Source of the DNA: Phormidesmis priestleyi ULC007
GTDB taxonomy: Bacteria > Cyanobacteriota > Cyanobacteriia > Leptolyngbyales > Leptolyngbyaceae
Assembly: GCF_001895925.1 (NCBI RefSeq)
Contig: NZ_MPPI01000017.1
Location: forward strand, 1 to 64,000
Length of the DNA stretch: 64,000 nucleotides
Direction of reading: 5' to 3'
The translations under genes and the position numbers were made by a program. A model generated the notes under the pieces. That model saw nothing but the letters and a program-made list of their open reading frames with translations. It searched no databases and was not told the origin of the DNA. This document shows positions 8,962 to 19,047 of this stretch, in pieces; positions within the stretch are counted from its first letter, which is position 1, and every line of letters starts with the position of its first letter.

Positions 8962-10023
8962 ATGCATAAGACTTACGACCTGCATGTTGTTGAGACCAGA
9001 ACGCTGATGTCTCCAACAGCAATAAAAGAAGAAATTCCATTAACCGAGACTGCCGCCGCGCTCATTGCCACGACCCGCGATCGCATTCGCAAAATCTTAA
9101 ACCGACAAGACGATCGTTTACTCGTAATCGTTGGGCCTTGCTCGGTTCATGACGTAGATGCTGCCTATGAATATGGGCAAAAGTTGATGCACCTGCGAAA
9201 TGAATTGTCCGATCGCTTAGAGATTGTGATGCGCGTCTATTTTGAGAAACCCCGCACCACTACAGGTTGGAAAGGTCTAATCAACGATCCCCACCTGGAT
9301 GAGAGCTATGACATCAACACGGGGCTGCGAACGGCTCGCAAACTGTTGATCGATCTCGCCCATTTAGGAATGCCCAGCGCCACCGAATTATTAGATCCGA
9401 TCATTCCGCAATACATTGCCGATGTGATCACTTGGAGCGCGATCGGGGCCCGCACTACTGAGAGCCAAACCCACCGCGAAATGGCATCGGGTTTGTCGAT
9501 GCCTGTAGGTTTTAAAAACAGCACGGATGGCAATCTGTTAACCGCTATTCACGCGATTCTCGCCGCCAACCATCCTCATCATTTCTTAGGAATCAACGCT
9601 CAAGGCTTGGCAAGCATTGTCGCCACGACGGGCAACCCTGACTGTCACATCATTTTGCGAGGCGGCAAAGGCGGAACTAACTACGGTGCGGCTGACCTTG
9701 AAGAGGCCGTTAGCCAACTGATCAAGCAGGGCATTTCGACTCCGGTGATGGTCGATTGCAGCCACGGCAACAGCAGCAAAGATCACAATCGCCAAACGAT
9801 CGTGCTTCAGTCGATCGCAGAACAGATGGCAAGCGGCTCTCGTCACTGCTTCGGGGTGATGATTGAAAGTCATCTCGTTGCCGGAAATCAGTCGATTCCA
9901 GCCGATCTCAGTCAACTCACCTATGGGCAAAGCGTCACGGATGCCTGTGTTGATTTTGGCACTACGGTCACAATGCTGCAAGAACTTGCTCGATCGGTGA
10001 AACCTCAAGCGATCCCAGTTTAA
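8962..10023 (+). CDS. aroF: 3-deoxy-7-phosphoheptulonate (DAHP) synthase, class I AroF/G/H type
   Basis: Condenses phosphoenolpyruvate with erythrose 4-phosphate, the first step of the shikimate pathway. From the ATG at 8962 the protein is 353 aa, close to the ~350 of E. coli AroG. Family motifs run in order: VIVGPCSVHD, MRVYFEKPRTTTGWKGLI, GARTTESQTHREMASGLS, GFKNSTDG, HIILRGGKGG and MVDCSHGNSSKDH. The N-terminal strand DLHVVETRTLMSP corresponds to the segment that forms the feedback inhibition site in the E. coli isoenzymes. The frame opens 39 bp earlier at 8923, but alignment with the family favours 8962. No clear Shine-Dalgarno is seen. Which aromatic amino acid inhibits it cannot be told from the sequence, so the gene symbol is generic. 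It stands alone between a hairpin and a convergent Uma2 gene. Confidence 0.9.
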   Translation: MHKTYDLHVVETRTLMSPTAIKEEIPLTETAAALIATTRDRIRKILNRQDDRLLVIVGPCSVHDVDAAYEYGQKLMHLRNELSDRLEIVMRVYFEKPRTTTGWKGLINDPHLDESYDINTGLRTARKLLIDLAHLGMPSATELLDPIIPQYIADVITWSAIGARTTESQTHREMASGLSMPVGFKNSTDGNLLTAIHAILAANHPHHFLGINAQGLASIVATTGNPDCHIILRGGKGGTNYGAADLEEAVSQLIKQGISTPVMVDCSHGNSSKDHNRQTIVLQSIAEQMASGSRHCFGVMIESHLVAGNQSIPADLSQLTYGQSVTDACVDFGTTVTMLQELARSVKPQAIPV

Positions 10024-10041
10024 CCATTTTCAAAAAGCCCT

Positions 10042-10716
10042 TTAGCTGGGTTGCTGAAACTGTGTCATTAACCAAGCTCCGACTTGAGACTGGTCTGTTT
10101 CGCGGCTTTGCCGAAGGGCTGCTTCTAAGGTAGCGATTACCCCTTTGGGGAACTGCGAAGCAACCGCTAATCCGGGTAAGACTTGCGATTCATCAATGCG
10201 TTTGCTGCCGCGATCGATCATCTGAAACGCCAAAATTTCTGTTTTTTCGACATCTACGACCCAATATTCAGACACACCTAATTCTTCGTATAAGGTGCGT
10301 TTGTTGCCGCGATCGTCGAGCAGCGTCGTCTTAGAAACTTCGATCACGAGATTAGGAACAGGATACAAATCGAGATTCACAACATTTGTACCGGGTGGAA
10401 CTGATTGGGCACGTTCTCCAACATAGTAAGACACATCAGGCTGAAATTCCTGCACACCTGCTTTACGAAATGAGCAGTTATCAAGTCCGCGCAGTGAAAT
10501 TCCTTTGACAATCCCAAATAAACCGACTGCCAAAATGATGACAGTGTGATCATCTGCGTGATCGCGTCCAACTGAGGCCATCTCAATCCTCATGTGCCCT
10601 TGATAATAGTAGCCTTTTGCTTTTTCGTAGGTGGGATCAGCGATCGTCTGAAGATAGTCCTCCCACGACGCAGGAACCCAGGCATCAGCTACTAATTTCG
10701 CTTTGAGTTCTACCAT
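10042..10716 (-). CDS. Uma2 family (DUF820) putative endonuclease
   Basis: A 224-aa member of the Uma2 family, which is greatly expanded in cyanobacteria and has a PD-(D/E)XK nuclease fold. The signature is FQPDVSYYV followed by LVIEVSKTTLLDDRGNK and LYEELGVSEYWVVDVE; these contain the D, E and K positions of the fold. The N-terminus (SWEDYLQTIADPTYEKAKGYYYQGHMRIEM) is also typical. The cellular role of the family is not established. It converges on the DAHP synthase gene with an 18-bp gap and diverges from the gene at 10898. Other Uma2 loci in this window are at 31585, 37579 and a remnant at 33216. Confidence 0.88.
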   Translation of the reverse strand: MVELKAKLVADAWVPASWEDYLQTIADPTYEKAKGYYYQGHMRIEMASVGRDHADDHTVIILAVGLFGIVKGISLRGLDNCSFRKAGVQEFQPDVSYYVGERAQSVPPGTNVVNLDLYPVPNLVIEVSKTTLLDDRGNKRTLYEELGVSEYWVVDVEKTEILAFQMIDRGSKRIDESQVLPGLAVASQFPKGVIATLEAALRQSRETDQSQVGAWLMTQFQQPS

Positions 10717-10897
10717 TGCTTCATTCGCTTGTGTGAGGAGAAAATTTTGCGGCTCTCCTCTGATGATACTGCTTCAAAATCCTTGAACTATTTCCTTTTA
10801 GAAGTCTGTGTGCAGATGTCGAAATCTTGAGATGAGTAGATGAATACGCAAGCACCTAATCTGGGTACTTTATAGGTGAAGACACTCTAGCAATCCA

Positions 10898-11308
10898 ATG
10901 AAATATTACCAACCTAGACATATAAAACCCTCCACTAATCAGTTCTATGAGTCTGTAAAAGATCGGTTAAGTGAAGCAGGACAACGGAGTGCTGCCTACC
11001 AAGCGGTGCTACACCTGTTTAAAACATCAAAAAGTCTTTACCGCACCTTGGATTTTTACACTTCTGAAACTTTGGCGGTCTTCGTTGATTCCAACAAGTA
11101 TTTAACAGTAGCGCAAGAACACGATTTAGTTTCACTGACTTCGCTCTACGTATCTAGCATCGATTGTCAAGAAATTCATAACATAGTGGATACTGATCAA
11201 ACAATCACTGAAGACGATCGCACTACATTGAAAACAGTGCTGAACCTGTATAAAACAATTGCTGAGACTAGCAGTGCCTCTCTAGGTCAGCCAAGGTGGA
11301 TTGAATAG
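10898..11308 (+). CDS. Hypothetical protein, 136 aa
   Basis: I do not recognise this protein. It is soluble, mostly helical by composition, and shows no signal peptide, membrane segment or metal motif. The N-terminus is basic (MKYYQPRHIKPSTNQFYESV), the middle mixed (LHLFKTSKSLYRTLDFYTSE), and the C-terminal half acidic (EIHNIVDTDQTITEDDRTTL). The codon pattern looks like real coding sequence, and the gene occupies the only sizeable frame between the divergent Uma2 gene and the chlH terminator. It ends 10 bp before that terminator, which could also serve this gene. No function is assigned. Confidence 0.6.
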   Translation: MKYYQPRHIKPSTNQFYESVKDRLSEAGQRSAAYQAVLHLFKTSKSLYRTLDFYTSETLAVFVDSNKYLTVAQEHDLVSLTSLYVSSIDCQEIHNIVDTDQTITEDDRTTLKTVLNLYKTIAETSSASLGQPRWIE

Positions 11309-11318
11309 GCAACAAAAA

Positions 11319-11344
11319 GGGGTAGATATGTGACTATCTACCCC
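11319..11344 (-). terminator. Intrinsic terminator downstream of chlH
   Basis: GGGGTAGATA and TATCTACCCC form a perfect 10-bp stem with a TGTGAC loop. Read on the minus strand, the stem is followed at once by TTTTTG (from AAAAA at 11314-11318), as expected for a Rho-independent terminator of chlH. It lies 28 bp beyond the chlH stop. Confidence 0.85.
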
Positions 11345-11372
11345 GCAAGAAAAGGATTATTGAGCGACTGAA

Positions 11373-14300
11373 CTACTCAACGCCTTCAATCTTGTCTTCC
11401 ACTTCTTGATACAACTCACGAAGTTTATCGAGATTCTCTTCGCTGGTTTCCCAGTATCCGCGACCGTTAGCTTCCAGCAATGTCGTCACCATTTTACGGA
11501 ACGAGTTTGGATTGAGATCTAGCAATCGCTTTTGCATTTCATCATCTTTGATGAACGTATCATTCGCGTCTTCATAGATCCAATTGTCAACCGCCCCGGC
11601 TGTGGCTGACCAACCCATTGTGTTGACCAATCGCTTCGACAGTTCCCGCACTCCTTCATAGCCGTGACTCAACATTCCCTCATACCATTTGGGGTTGAGC
11701 AGTTTTGTCCGTGCATCGAGTCGGACTGTTTCTGAAAGCGTTCGCACTTGGGCGTTTGCGGTCGTCGTGTCGGCGATGAAAGAAACAGGCTTTTTGCCAT
11801 CATCCCGCAGTCGAGACACGATTTTTGTCGGGTCAGAATCGTAGTAGTGTGACACATCCGTCAGCGAAATCTCAGACGAATCGAGGTTTTGAAACGTGAC
11901 ATCTGCCGTTTTGAGAGCCGCCTCAAAAATCTTGCGGTCTTGCCCCATTTCACCCGGATTGTCTGACGAAAACGCAAACGATTTGCGAGACAAATACATA
12001 TCCTGAAGTTCCGATTCGTTCTCCCAAGTGCTGTTCTCAACTGCCAAATTAATATTCGACGAATAAGAACCGGAAGCATTTGAGAAAACACGAGTTGCTG
12101 CCTGACGCAGATTGATGCCCATGTCTTCAGACTGCTTGAGCGCGTGTTTGCGAATGAAGTTCATTTCCGCAGGTTCATCGGCTTCGGCTGCCATTTTGAC
12201 CGCCCGATCGAGCAAGTTCATCTGGTTAATAAACAAGTCGCGAAACACGCCCGAACAGTTAACCACCACATCAATGCGAGGGCGACCCAATTCTTCAAGG
12301 GGAATTAGTTCGACCTTGTTAATGCGTCCCAGCGAGTCGGGAATCGGACGTACACCCACCATCCAGAGAATCTGCGCCAGCGACTCGCCGTAGGTTTTGA
12401 TGTTGTCAGTGCCCCACAAAACACACGCGATCGTTTCAGGATATTGACCGTCATTTTCAGAACATTGACGCGATAAGAGCCGATCGACGACCACTTTCGC
12501 AGATTTTACCGCCGCCGCCGTCGGAATGGACTGCGGATCAAGAGCGTGGATGTTCTTACCCGTCGGCAACACATCAGGATTCCGAATCGGGTCGCCACCG
12601 GGGCCGGGAAGAATATATTCACCTTCCAGCGCGGTGAGCAATGCCCCTAATTCGTTATCGGCAATGACTTGCTTTAAGCAAAATTCCAGGTACTCAAACA
12701 GGGGCTTGATTTGCTCAACATTCACCTTGGTATAGCCCGCTTCATGCAAGGCTTCAATCCAAGGTTCCTTCTTGCCCATGTTGAAGAAATTGAGCTTCGT
12801 CACCTTCGAGACGCGACCATCAGCATCGGTTTGAGCCTTGACCATTGCAGCCACGGCTTCACGAGTCGCTAACGTGATATCTTGCAGCAGTTGAACGTCA
12901 GCGAGAACGCCACGATCGCTGCCCTGATACACGTCGTCCATGTCACGTCCAACGCTATCAGCAATGATGCGAGTCAGACTCACAACATCATCTTCAGGAC
13001 GATCTAAACTCGCAATGTTGACTAAAGTTGCAATGGCTTCTTCAGCGCTGGGAGGCTTCCCAATCACATGTAACCCACATGGCAACAGACGCGATTCGAT
13101 CTCCATCAGTTTGATGTAGACCTTCCCAATCACACTATCTCGTTCTTCTGGTGTGAGTTCCTTCGCGCTGACTTCCGGTAATGTGATGTCTTTATCCAGA
13201 TTTACGATCCGGCACTGATCGACGATCGTATCCACAATCTGAGCGCCGCGCCCCGTATCTTTCAGCGTTTGGTAAGACGCAACCAGATCACCGAGTTCCT
13301 TCAAACCCTTATACAGTCCAGCATTCTCAGCCGGAGGCGTTAAGTAGCTGATGGTTTCCGCATAAGAACGACGTTTCGCGATCGTCGCCTCAGACGGATT
13401 GTTTGCCGCGTAGTAATAGAGATTGGGAATCGTGCCAATCAAACTATCCGGGAAACAATCGCCTGACATCCCAATCTGTTTACCGGGCATAAACTCTAGC
13501 GATCCGTGAGTGCCAAAGTGCAGCACCGCATCGGCTTTCCAGATTTGCTCTAGATAGGTATAGTAAGCGGCGAACCCGTGATGAGGACTTGCCGATCGAG
13601 AGAACAACAACCGCATCGGATCGCCTTCATACCCGAAAGTTGGCTGCACTCCGATAAACACATTTCCAAACTCTTTGCCGTAAATCAGAAGGTTCTGACC
13701 GTCGGTGTTGAGATGTCCAGGAGCCGCACCCCAAGATGGAATCAGCTTCTCGTGATAAGGGGTGAGTTCTTCATATTCAGGCACCGACATCTTATAGGCG
13801 ATGTTGAGTTCGGGGCTGTTATATTGCGCTCTGGCATCATGCAGCACTTCTAGCATCAGCGCTTCTGCCGATTCGGGTAGCTCTGGCACATCATAGCCAT
13901 TGTGCTTCAGCGATTCCATCACTTTATAAATGGAGCCAAACACATCTAAATAAGCGGCTGTTCCGACATTGCCTTTATCGGGCGGAAAGCTGAAAACGGT
14001 GATCGCGACTCGCTTATTTAGCTTGGGTTTGCGGCGCAGACTTGCCCACTTCATTGCCCGTTGCGAAATCGCTTCGACGCGATCTTGGAGGGCGATCGCT
14101 TTCCCCGTATTGCCATCTCGACCTGACAAAATAATCGGCTCGATCGCACCATCTAACTCAGGTAGCGCAATCTGCAACGCGACTTGAATCGGGTGTAATC
14201 CCAGGTCACTATCCTGCCATTCTTCGGTCGTTTGGAAGACCAGCGGCAGCGCCACCATATAGGGACGGTTCAACCGAGTCAGGGCTTCGATCGCTTTGGG

Positions 14301-15356
14301 GTGATCCTGTCTCGCCGGGCCGCCGACCAAGGCAAAACCTGTTAGCGAGATGACGACATCGACGATCGATGAATCTCCTCTAATCGGATCGTAGAAAAAC
14401 GCCTCTACAGGCTTCGAGAAATCTAAACCGCCTGCAAACACCGGAATCACCCGTGCGCCCATCGACTCCAACTCCTGCACCATCGAGACATAGTGCGCGT
14501 CATCTCCGGTGACTAAGTGCGTTCGTTGCAGCACTAAGCCAATACACGGGGCAAGCGGATCTTTTAAGTCTGAAGAAATATCTTTGCGCGAGTTGAACCA
14601 GTTGAGATATTCTTTGACATCTTCATACATCGCGGGCGCAAGCGGATGCCAGATGCCCATATCTGGGTAGGTGACGGGATCTTGATACACCAAGTCGCCA
14701 GTGGTTTTGATGCCCTTAAACACATAGCGATCGGTGAGCATCAACAGGAAGTTCTCTAAGTTTTCCTGAGAACCGCCGAGCCAATATTGAAAGCTCAACA
14801 TAAAGTTGCGCGCATCTTGCGCCTTATCCATCGGCAAATATTTCAGCACTTTGGGCAAGGTTTGCAGCAGCTTCAGCATCCCATCTTGAAAACCAGCGCC
14901 AGACTTTTCTTTGCGCTTTTTCATAAACTGAGCGATCGCGCTTTTCGACTGCCCCAACTGCGCCATCGAGAAGCTGCCCATTTTATTGAGGCGCATCACC
15001 TGCGGCATTGAGGGGAAAACCACGGCGACATCCAAGTGATCGCGATGAGGCTCGACCGCAGCCACCAATTTGTCTGCGAGATCTTCTAAGAAAATCAGCG
15101 AGGCGATAAAAATATTGGCTTCAGAAACATCTTTTTTGAAGTTCTCGTAGTTTTCGGTGTCACGCAGTTCTTCAATCAGATAACCACTGATCTCGATCGC
15201 CACATTGGGATGAGCTTTATTAATCGATCGAACGGCGGCAGACAGAGCGCTTTGATATTGCGGCTCTAGCACGACATATACCACCTTTACGAGTGACCGA
15301 CCTTGAAGATTGTCGGGCGAAATGTGTCTAATGGTGGGCTTGACGTGAGTGAACAT
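11373..15356 (-). CDS. chlH: Magnesium chelatase subunit H
   Basis: Large porphyrin-binding subunit of Mg-chelatase, which works with ChlI and ChlD to insert Mg2+ into protoporphyrin IX, the first committed step of chlorophyll synthesis. I start it at the ATG at 15356 ([14 protein letters not shown]), giving 1327 aa, the usual size of cyanobacterial ChlH; the frame stays open 78 bp further upstream. CobN/ChlH signatures include [73 protein letters not shown] and [20 protein letters not shown] perfect terminator follows, and an AT-rich leader of about 400 bp precedes it, so it is probably a single-gene unit. chlI and chlD are not in the window. Confidence 0.97.
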   Translation of the reverse strand: MFTHVKPTIRHISPDNLQGRSLVKVVYVVLEPQYQSALSAAVRSINKAHPNVAIEISGYLIEELRDTENYENFKKDVSEANIFIASLIFLEDLADKLVAAVEPHRDHLDVAVVFPSMPQVMRLNKMGSFSMAQLGQSKSAIAQFMKKRKEKSGAGFQDGMLKLLQTLPKVLKYLPMDKAQDARNFMLSFQYWLGGSQENLENFLLMLTDRYVFKGIKTTGDLVYQDPVTYPDMGIWHPLAPAMYEDVKEYLNWFNSRKDISSDLKDPLAPCIGLVLQRTHLVTGDDAHYVSMVQELESMGARVIPVFAGGLDFSKPVEAFFYDPIRGDSSIVDVVISLTGFALVGGPARQDHPKAIEALTRLNRPYMVALPLVFQTTEEWQDSDLGLHPIQVALQIALPELDGAIEPIILSGRDGNTGKAIALQDRVEAISQRAMKWASLRRKPKLNKRVAITVFSFPPDKGNVGTAAYLDVFGSIYKVMESLKHNGYDVPELPESAEALMLEVLHDARAQYNSPELNIAYKMSVPEYEELTPYHEKLIPSWGAAPGHLNTDGQNLLIYGKEFGNVFIGVQPTFGYEGDPMRLLFSRSASPHHGFAAYYTYLEQIWKADAVLHFGTHGSLEFMPGKQIGMSGDCFPDSLIGTIPNLYYYAANNPSEATIAKRRSYAETISYLTPPAENAGLYKGLKELGDLVASYQTLKDTGRGAQIVDTIVDQCRIVNLDKDITLPEVSAKELTPEERDSVIGKVYIKLMEIESRLLPCGLHVIGKPPSAEEAIATLVNIASLDRPEDDVVSLTRIIADSVGRDMDDVYQGSDRGVLADVQLLQDITLATREAVAAMVKAQTDADGRVSKVTKLNFFNMGKKEPWIEALHEAGYTKVNVEQIKPLFEYLEFCLKQVIADNELGALLTALEGEYILPGPGGDPIRNPDVLPTGKNIHALDPQSIPTAAAVKSAKVVVDRLLSRQCSENDGQYPETIACVLWGTDNIKTYGESLAQILWMVGVRPIPDSLGRINKVELIPLEELGRPRIDVVVNCSGVFRDLFINQMNLLDRAVKMAAEADEPAEMNFIRKHALKQSEDMGINLRQAATRVFSNASGSYSSNINLAVENSTWENESELQDMYLSRKSFAFSSDNPGEMGQDRKIFEAALKTADVTFQNLDSSEISLTDVSHYYDSDPTKIVSRLRDDGKKPVSFIADTTTANAQVRTLSETVRLDARTKLLNPKWYEGMLSHGYEGVRELSKRLVNTMGWSATAGAVDNWIYEDANDTFIKDDEMQKRLLDLNPNSFRKMVTTLLEANGRGYWETSEENLDKLRELYQEVEDKIEGVE

Positions 15357-15767
15357 GCGGGTCAGACTCCTTGCGATGCGTGTTCTCTTCGAGTAAATCG
15401 GTGAAGATGGCAAAGCCTGGATGAGCAACCACAATTACTCCCAGAACTGAGACCTAAATCTACGACGATCTTGAGACGGTTCTCAATCTAAACTGCGGCT
15501 TTATAAAGAAATGTGAAGTCGAAGTTTGACTTGTTGGTCAGAGACATCAGTTTATCTTCATATATATATTTACCAGAAAACGCCTACTAGAAGAGCGTTC
15601 CAGGAAATAACCGACACAATTTGATAAAAAACCTGAGTTATTTGTTTACACTAATTTACATAAAAGTGAGTAAGCACTCACAAGACTCTTAAAGTTCGGG
15701 TTAAGAGTGCAACAAATCTTAAAAAATCTAGTCAATTATCAATATTAAGTTCTGAGCATGAGTGCAA
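15357..15767. other. Intergenic region upstream of chlH
   Basis: AT-rich 411-bp gap between chlH and the next minus-strand gene. A TATAAA box occurs on the minus strand at about 15501-15506, but I could not find a convincing -35 partner. Runs such as TATATATATTTA near 15562 may mark the promoter zone. No coding sequence is seen. Confidence 0.4.
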
Positions 15768-16157
15768 CTATTCAGCACTCTCATTCAGATTAACGATTTG
15801 CTCTAGCTTGTCTTGAAAAGGAAAACGCTGGTGACTGACTTCATTCACCGCAGCGATCGTGAAGCCCAAAAAAAACAGACTGCCTACCATCGCCAGCAAA
15901 GATGAATGTCTAGAAATTCCAGAGTCTCGCAAAATTCTGGCCAGGGGACGGCTCTGGCGACGCAGCATCTGACCCGTCACTCTCTGCTTTAGCGCGAATG
16001 GGTCACGTACATAATGACCACTGACACTCACGACTAACCGCTCACGACAATAAGGGCAGGTCAACAACCCATCGACCATCTTGAGCGATCGCAGACCACT
16101 CATATGATGACAAACCGGGCAAGGAGAAGAGGGACGATCAAAGGTGTCAGCGTTCAT
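15768..16157 (-). CDS. Zinc-ribbon protein with a C-terminal membrane anchor
   Basis: A 129-aa protein that I cannot name. Near the N-terminus it has two CxxC pairs, SPCPVCHH and LTCPYCRE, 21 residues apart, which is the pattern of a zinc ribbon. A basic middle follows (LKQRVTGQMLRRQSRPLARIL), then one hydrophobic helix (LLAMVGSLFFLGFTIAAV) and a short acidic tail. It is therefore probably a cytoplasmic zinc-binding head anchored in the plasma or thylakoid membrane. Its orientation would allow cotranscription with chlH, but the AT-rich 410-bp gap argues against it. Function is unknown. Confidence 0.72.
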   Translation of the reverse strand: MNADTFDRPSSPCPVCHHMSGLRSLKMVDGLLTCPYCRERLVVSVSGHYVRDPFALKQRVTGQMLRRQSRPLARILRDSGISRHSSLLAMVGSLFFLGFTIAAVNEVSHQRFPFQDKLEQIVNLNESAE

Positions 16158-16460
16158 CAGGCACTTCTGCTGTCAAAGACAAAATGACAAGTTTCTCAAA
16201 CAGGCAACTCTAAAACCAGGGGAACTTCGCGGTCAAGAACTCTAACTATTTTGACTTAGTTTTGAGACACTCCCCACAATCTAAGACACGGATCAGCTTT
16301 CGCTACGATTACGCATTCTTACCTACTTAGTTTACCCACGTTTTTTGAAGATTGGCTTTCCACTCCTCACAGATTCCAAATTTGTTTGTTTTAGCTGGGA
16401 TCTATGACTGACAATGAAAGTTAGAAATAAAGTTTAATGCTATCTAGTGATTAGTCTTGG
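16158..16460. other. Divergent intergenic region, no feature recognised
   Basis: About 300 bp between the zinc-ribbon gene and the divergent CLC gene. It presumably carries promoters for both. I see no repeat, hairpin or small coding sequence that I can defend. Confidence 0.3.
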
Positions 16461-18404
16461 ATGCCTCTCCCTCCGCTCAAAGTCTTGCTGCCTGATCCAC
16501 CCAATTTACCGTCTACTGCCCCTCCTTTTGTTAACACTTTAAATCGTCTGCAATCTTCTCCAGAGACGATCGTGCTGATTCTAGCAGTCGTGATTGGGGG
16601 CGGAGCCGGGATGGGCGTGGTGATATTTCGCTACTTGATTGAGATTCTGCATCATTTGATGCTAGAAGATTTGATGGGTACGATCGCTCATTTAGGCGCG
16701 TGGACGTTGGCGTGCGTCCCCACGTTGGGCGGCATTGTGGTTGGACTGATGCGCTGGTGCTGGAAAGATTTTGGCCCTGGCATTTCTTCTCTGATCGCCG
16801 CTGTTCAGGCAGGGCAAGAAGTCTCCGCAATTCGCCCGGTGACTAAAATGGTGGCAGCCGCCGTGTCGCTTGGGTCGGGGGCATCGTTGGGGCCCGAAGG
16901 CCCCAGCGTCGAAATTGGGGCAAATCTAGGCATTCTTTTAGGACAGGCTCTGCGCGTTTCTCAAGAACGACAGCGCTTGCTGTTGGGAGCTGGGGCCGCG
17001 GCAGGACTGGCAGCAGGATTTAATGCTCCGATCGCGGGTGTCTTTTTTGCCCTAGAAGTCGTTTTGGGCACAACATTTGCGACTTCTGCGGCAAGTGTTG
17101 TCCTCTTAGCAGCCGTGGTGTCTGCTTTGGTCGCCCAGATTGGTTTAGGATCTCAACCTGCTTTTAATCTCCCTGCCTACGAAGTTCGCAGCCCGTTAGA
17201 GTTGCCGCTCTATTTGGGGTTAGGACTGTTTGCAAGTTTGGTCTCGATCGCCTACACCCAATCTCTAAAATGGGCGCAAGACTGCTTTAAAGGACAAATT
17301 CCGGGATTTGCCTGGTTTGGCAACCTGCCGCGAGAGATTCAGCCGATGATCGGCGGGCTGTGTGTCGGACTGGTCGCGCTGCAACTGCCCCAAATTTTAG
17401 GAGTCGGCTACGAAACCGTCGAGGCGATGCTGCGAGATGTCGAATTCTCACTAGGGCTGCTGCTCACATTGCTGGTCGTCAAGCTATTAGTCACGGCGGT
17501 GAGTTTAGGGAGCGGTTTAGTCGGCGGAGTCTTTGCCCCAGCCATGTTTTTAGGGGCAACGCTAGGAGCCGCTTATGGGAAGATTTTGCCGTTTGCATTG
17601 CCCTGGTTTGCTTCTAGCATTGCGGCTCCTCCTGCTTATGCGATGGTGGGAATGGCGGCAGTTTTGGCAGCGAGTGTGAATGCGCCTCTGACCTCGATTT
17701 TGCTGCTGTTTGAAATGACTCGTGACTATCGAATTGTGTTGCCCCTAATGGCAGCCGTTGGCTTGAGTGCTTGGCTGGCAGAGCGGCTCAATCACCGCCC
17801 AGAGCGAGGCTCAAACCTAAAGCAAATCGAGTCTGACCCGGAGCAAGACCGAGTTCAAAAAGTTTTAAACGCAATGCTGGTGGGTGAGGCAATGCAGCAA
17901 AACTTTGCGATGCTGCCGCAGTCATTGCCGCTGCTGCAAGCGGGGCTTTCTCTCATCGAGCAACATCTGCACGGTGCGCTGATCGTAGATGCCGATGATC
18001 AATTAGTTGGTATCGTCACGCTGCAAGACATCAACCGCACGATCGCCCGTTTTGAACAAACTCAAGCTAAGGTGTGCTTGCTTGATCAGTCTCTGATGAA
18101 CAAAACTATTGGAGAAATTTGCACCAATGAAATCCTTTACACTTACCCCGACGAGCTTGTGAACGAGGCGCTCGATCGCATGGCTGCCCAAGGCATTCAC
18201 CAACTGCCTGTTGTCTCGCGCCAAAAGCCTCATCAGCTTTTGGGTTTGTTGACGCAAGGAAATGTGGCGTTGGCCTGTGAATTGGCGTTAACTCGCGAGG
18301 CACTCACGCCCTATCTATCGATTTTGACTCAGGCACAGATTAGCTTAGATCTGCCTGAAGTCGATTCAAGTCAGGGGGTTAAGTCTCTGGTCGATAAACT
18401 CTGA
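16461..18404 (+). CDS. CLC-family anion channel/transporter with C-terminal CBS pair
   Basis: A 647-aa membrane protein with about ten hydrophobic helices followed by two CBS domains (about 475-530 and 545-610) that could bind nucleotides and regulate transport. The gating-glutamate motif is intact: SLGPEGPSVEIG, E146. Two filter positions differ from E. coli ClC-ec1. The GSGIP loop reads GPGIS (106 is Pro instead of Ser), and the internal proton glutamate in the FALEVV segment is Val (200). In plant CLCa, Pro at the first site favours nitrate over chloride, and Val at the second site is typical of CLC channels. Nitrate or chloride conduction without strong proton coupling is therefore possible (inference). 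The next gene converges with a 13-bp gap. No nitrate genes adjoin. Confidence 0.92.
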   Translation: MPLPPLKVLLPDPPNLPSTAPPFVNTLNRLQSSPETIVLILAVVIGGGAGMGVVIFRYLIEILHHLMLEDLMGTIAHLGAWTLACVPTLGGIVVGLMRWCWKDFGPGISSLIAAVQAGQEVSAIRPVTKMVAAAVSLGSGASLGPEGPSVEIGANLGILLGQALRVSQERQRLLLGAGAAAGLAAGFNAPIAGVFFALEVVLGTTFATSAASVVLLAAVVSALVAQIGLGSQPAFNLPAYEVRSPLELPLYLGLGLFASLVSIAYTQSLKWAQDCFKGQIPGFAWFGNLPREIQPMIGGLCVGLVALQLPQILGVGYETVEAMLRDVEFSLGLLLTLLVVKLLVTAVSLGSGLVGGVFAPAMFLGATLGAAYGKILPFALPWFASSIAAPPAYAMVGMAAVLAASVNAPLTSILLLFEMTRDYRIVLPLMAAVGLSAWLAERLNHRPERGSNLKQIESDPEQDRVQKVLNAMLVGEAMQQNFAMLPQSLPLLQAGLSLIEQHLHGALIVDADDQLVGIVTLQDINRTIARFEQTQAKVCLLDQSLMNKTIGEICTNEILYTYPDELVNEALDRMAAQGIHQLPVVSRQKPHQLLGLLTQGNVALACELALTREALTPYLSILTQAQISLDLPEVDSSQGVKSLVDKL

Positions 18405-18417
18405 ATCGATTGAAGCC

Positions 18418-18528
18418 CTATTTGTTACGGGCAGTCCAGATGCCAGTAAACATCATCAACATGCCGCCGATAAAAATGGCGATCGCGAGTCCGGCAGGCA
18501 CTACGGTTAGCCAATCAACATTTTCCAT
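18418..18528 (-). CDS. Small single-span membrane protein, 36 aa
   Basis: A 36-codon minus-strand frame with an ATG at 18528. It starts MENVDWLTVVPAGLAIAI, continues with one hydrophobic helix rich in Gly and Met (FIGGMLMMFTGIW) and ends with the basic tail TARNK. It looks like the small membrane subunits of cyanobacterial photosynthetic or NDH complexes, but it matches none of the ones I know (PetG, PetL, PetM, PetN, PsbX, Psb30, PsaM), so I give no name. It sits in the 253-bp gap between the CLC gene and cyAbrB; the stop codon is 13 bp from the CLC stop. There is no strong Shine-Dalgarno. The hydrophobic profile, charged ends and position make it a likely real gene. Confidence 0.6.
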   Translation of the reverse strand: MENVDWLTVVPAGLAIAIFIGGMLMMFTGIWTARNK

Positions 18529-18657
18529 AAGACTGAATCAGCAAAAAATTAAGAGGTCAATCTTCGAGGTTAAGAGTCACCTTCTCACCTTAGTACAGTT
18601 AACCAGAATCGCCGAGAGAATCTGGTTCAAGACTATTGAACGAGAGAGCAGTCAACT

Positions 18658-19047
18658 TCAAGAAGCTTCGTCTTGACGCTCAACTTGACGAAGGTGAATG
18701 TGCTTTCGCCCTAGTGAGATTTCAAACTCATCTCCGGGGTGCAGTTCCATTTGTTTAGTGTAGGCAGCACCAATCAGCAAGTTCCCGTTAGATTGAACAT
18801 TGATTCGATAGCTAGCGCTGCGCCCACCGCGCCCGTTAGTGTTTTGTTTCCCGTCGAGTTCAATTCCTTCTGCATCGATCAGGGCATTGAGGAACTTCAT
18901 CATGTTGACTCGCTCAACCCCGTTCTTAGTCACGGTGTAATAGCCACACTCGCGCGCTTTTTCCTCTTTGCTAAGAGTCTCTAGCTCTTTGACTTTCTTG
19001 AGGAGGGCTTCACCGATAAGAGGCTCAATCTTTTTCTTTTTAGTCAT
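18658..19047 (-). CDS. cyAbrB-family transcriptional regulator
   Basis: A 129-aa protein from the ATG at 19047; a TTG directly before it extends the frame by one codon. It matches cyanobacterial AbrB-like regulators (the Sll0359/Sll0822 group in Synechocystis). The N-terminal half includes LIGEALLKKVKEL, ARECGYYTVTKNGVERVNMM and FLNALIDAEGIEL. The C-terminal AbrB swapped-hairpin includes GNLLIGAAYTKQMELHPGDE and FEISLGRKHIHLRQV. These proteins bind DNA with low specificity and influence carbon and nitrogen metabolism and hydrogenase expression; the targets here are unknown. A long, AT-rich, gene-poor region lies upstream. Confidence 0.92.
   Translation of the reverse strand: MTKKKKIEPLIGEALLKKVKELETLSKEEKARECGYYTVTKNGVERVNMMKFLNALIDAEGIELDGKQNTNGRGGRSASYRINVQSNGNLLIGAAYTKQMELHPGDEFEISLGRKHIHLRQVERQDEAS

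Noticed and set aside
8749-8985. 78-codon minus-strand frame upstream of the DAHP synthase
   Set aside because: It overlaps the hairpin and the start of the DAHP synthase gene and has no family resemblance.
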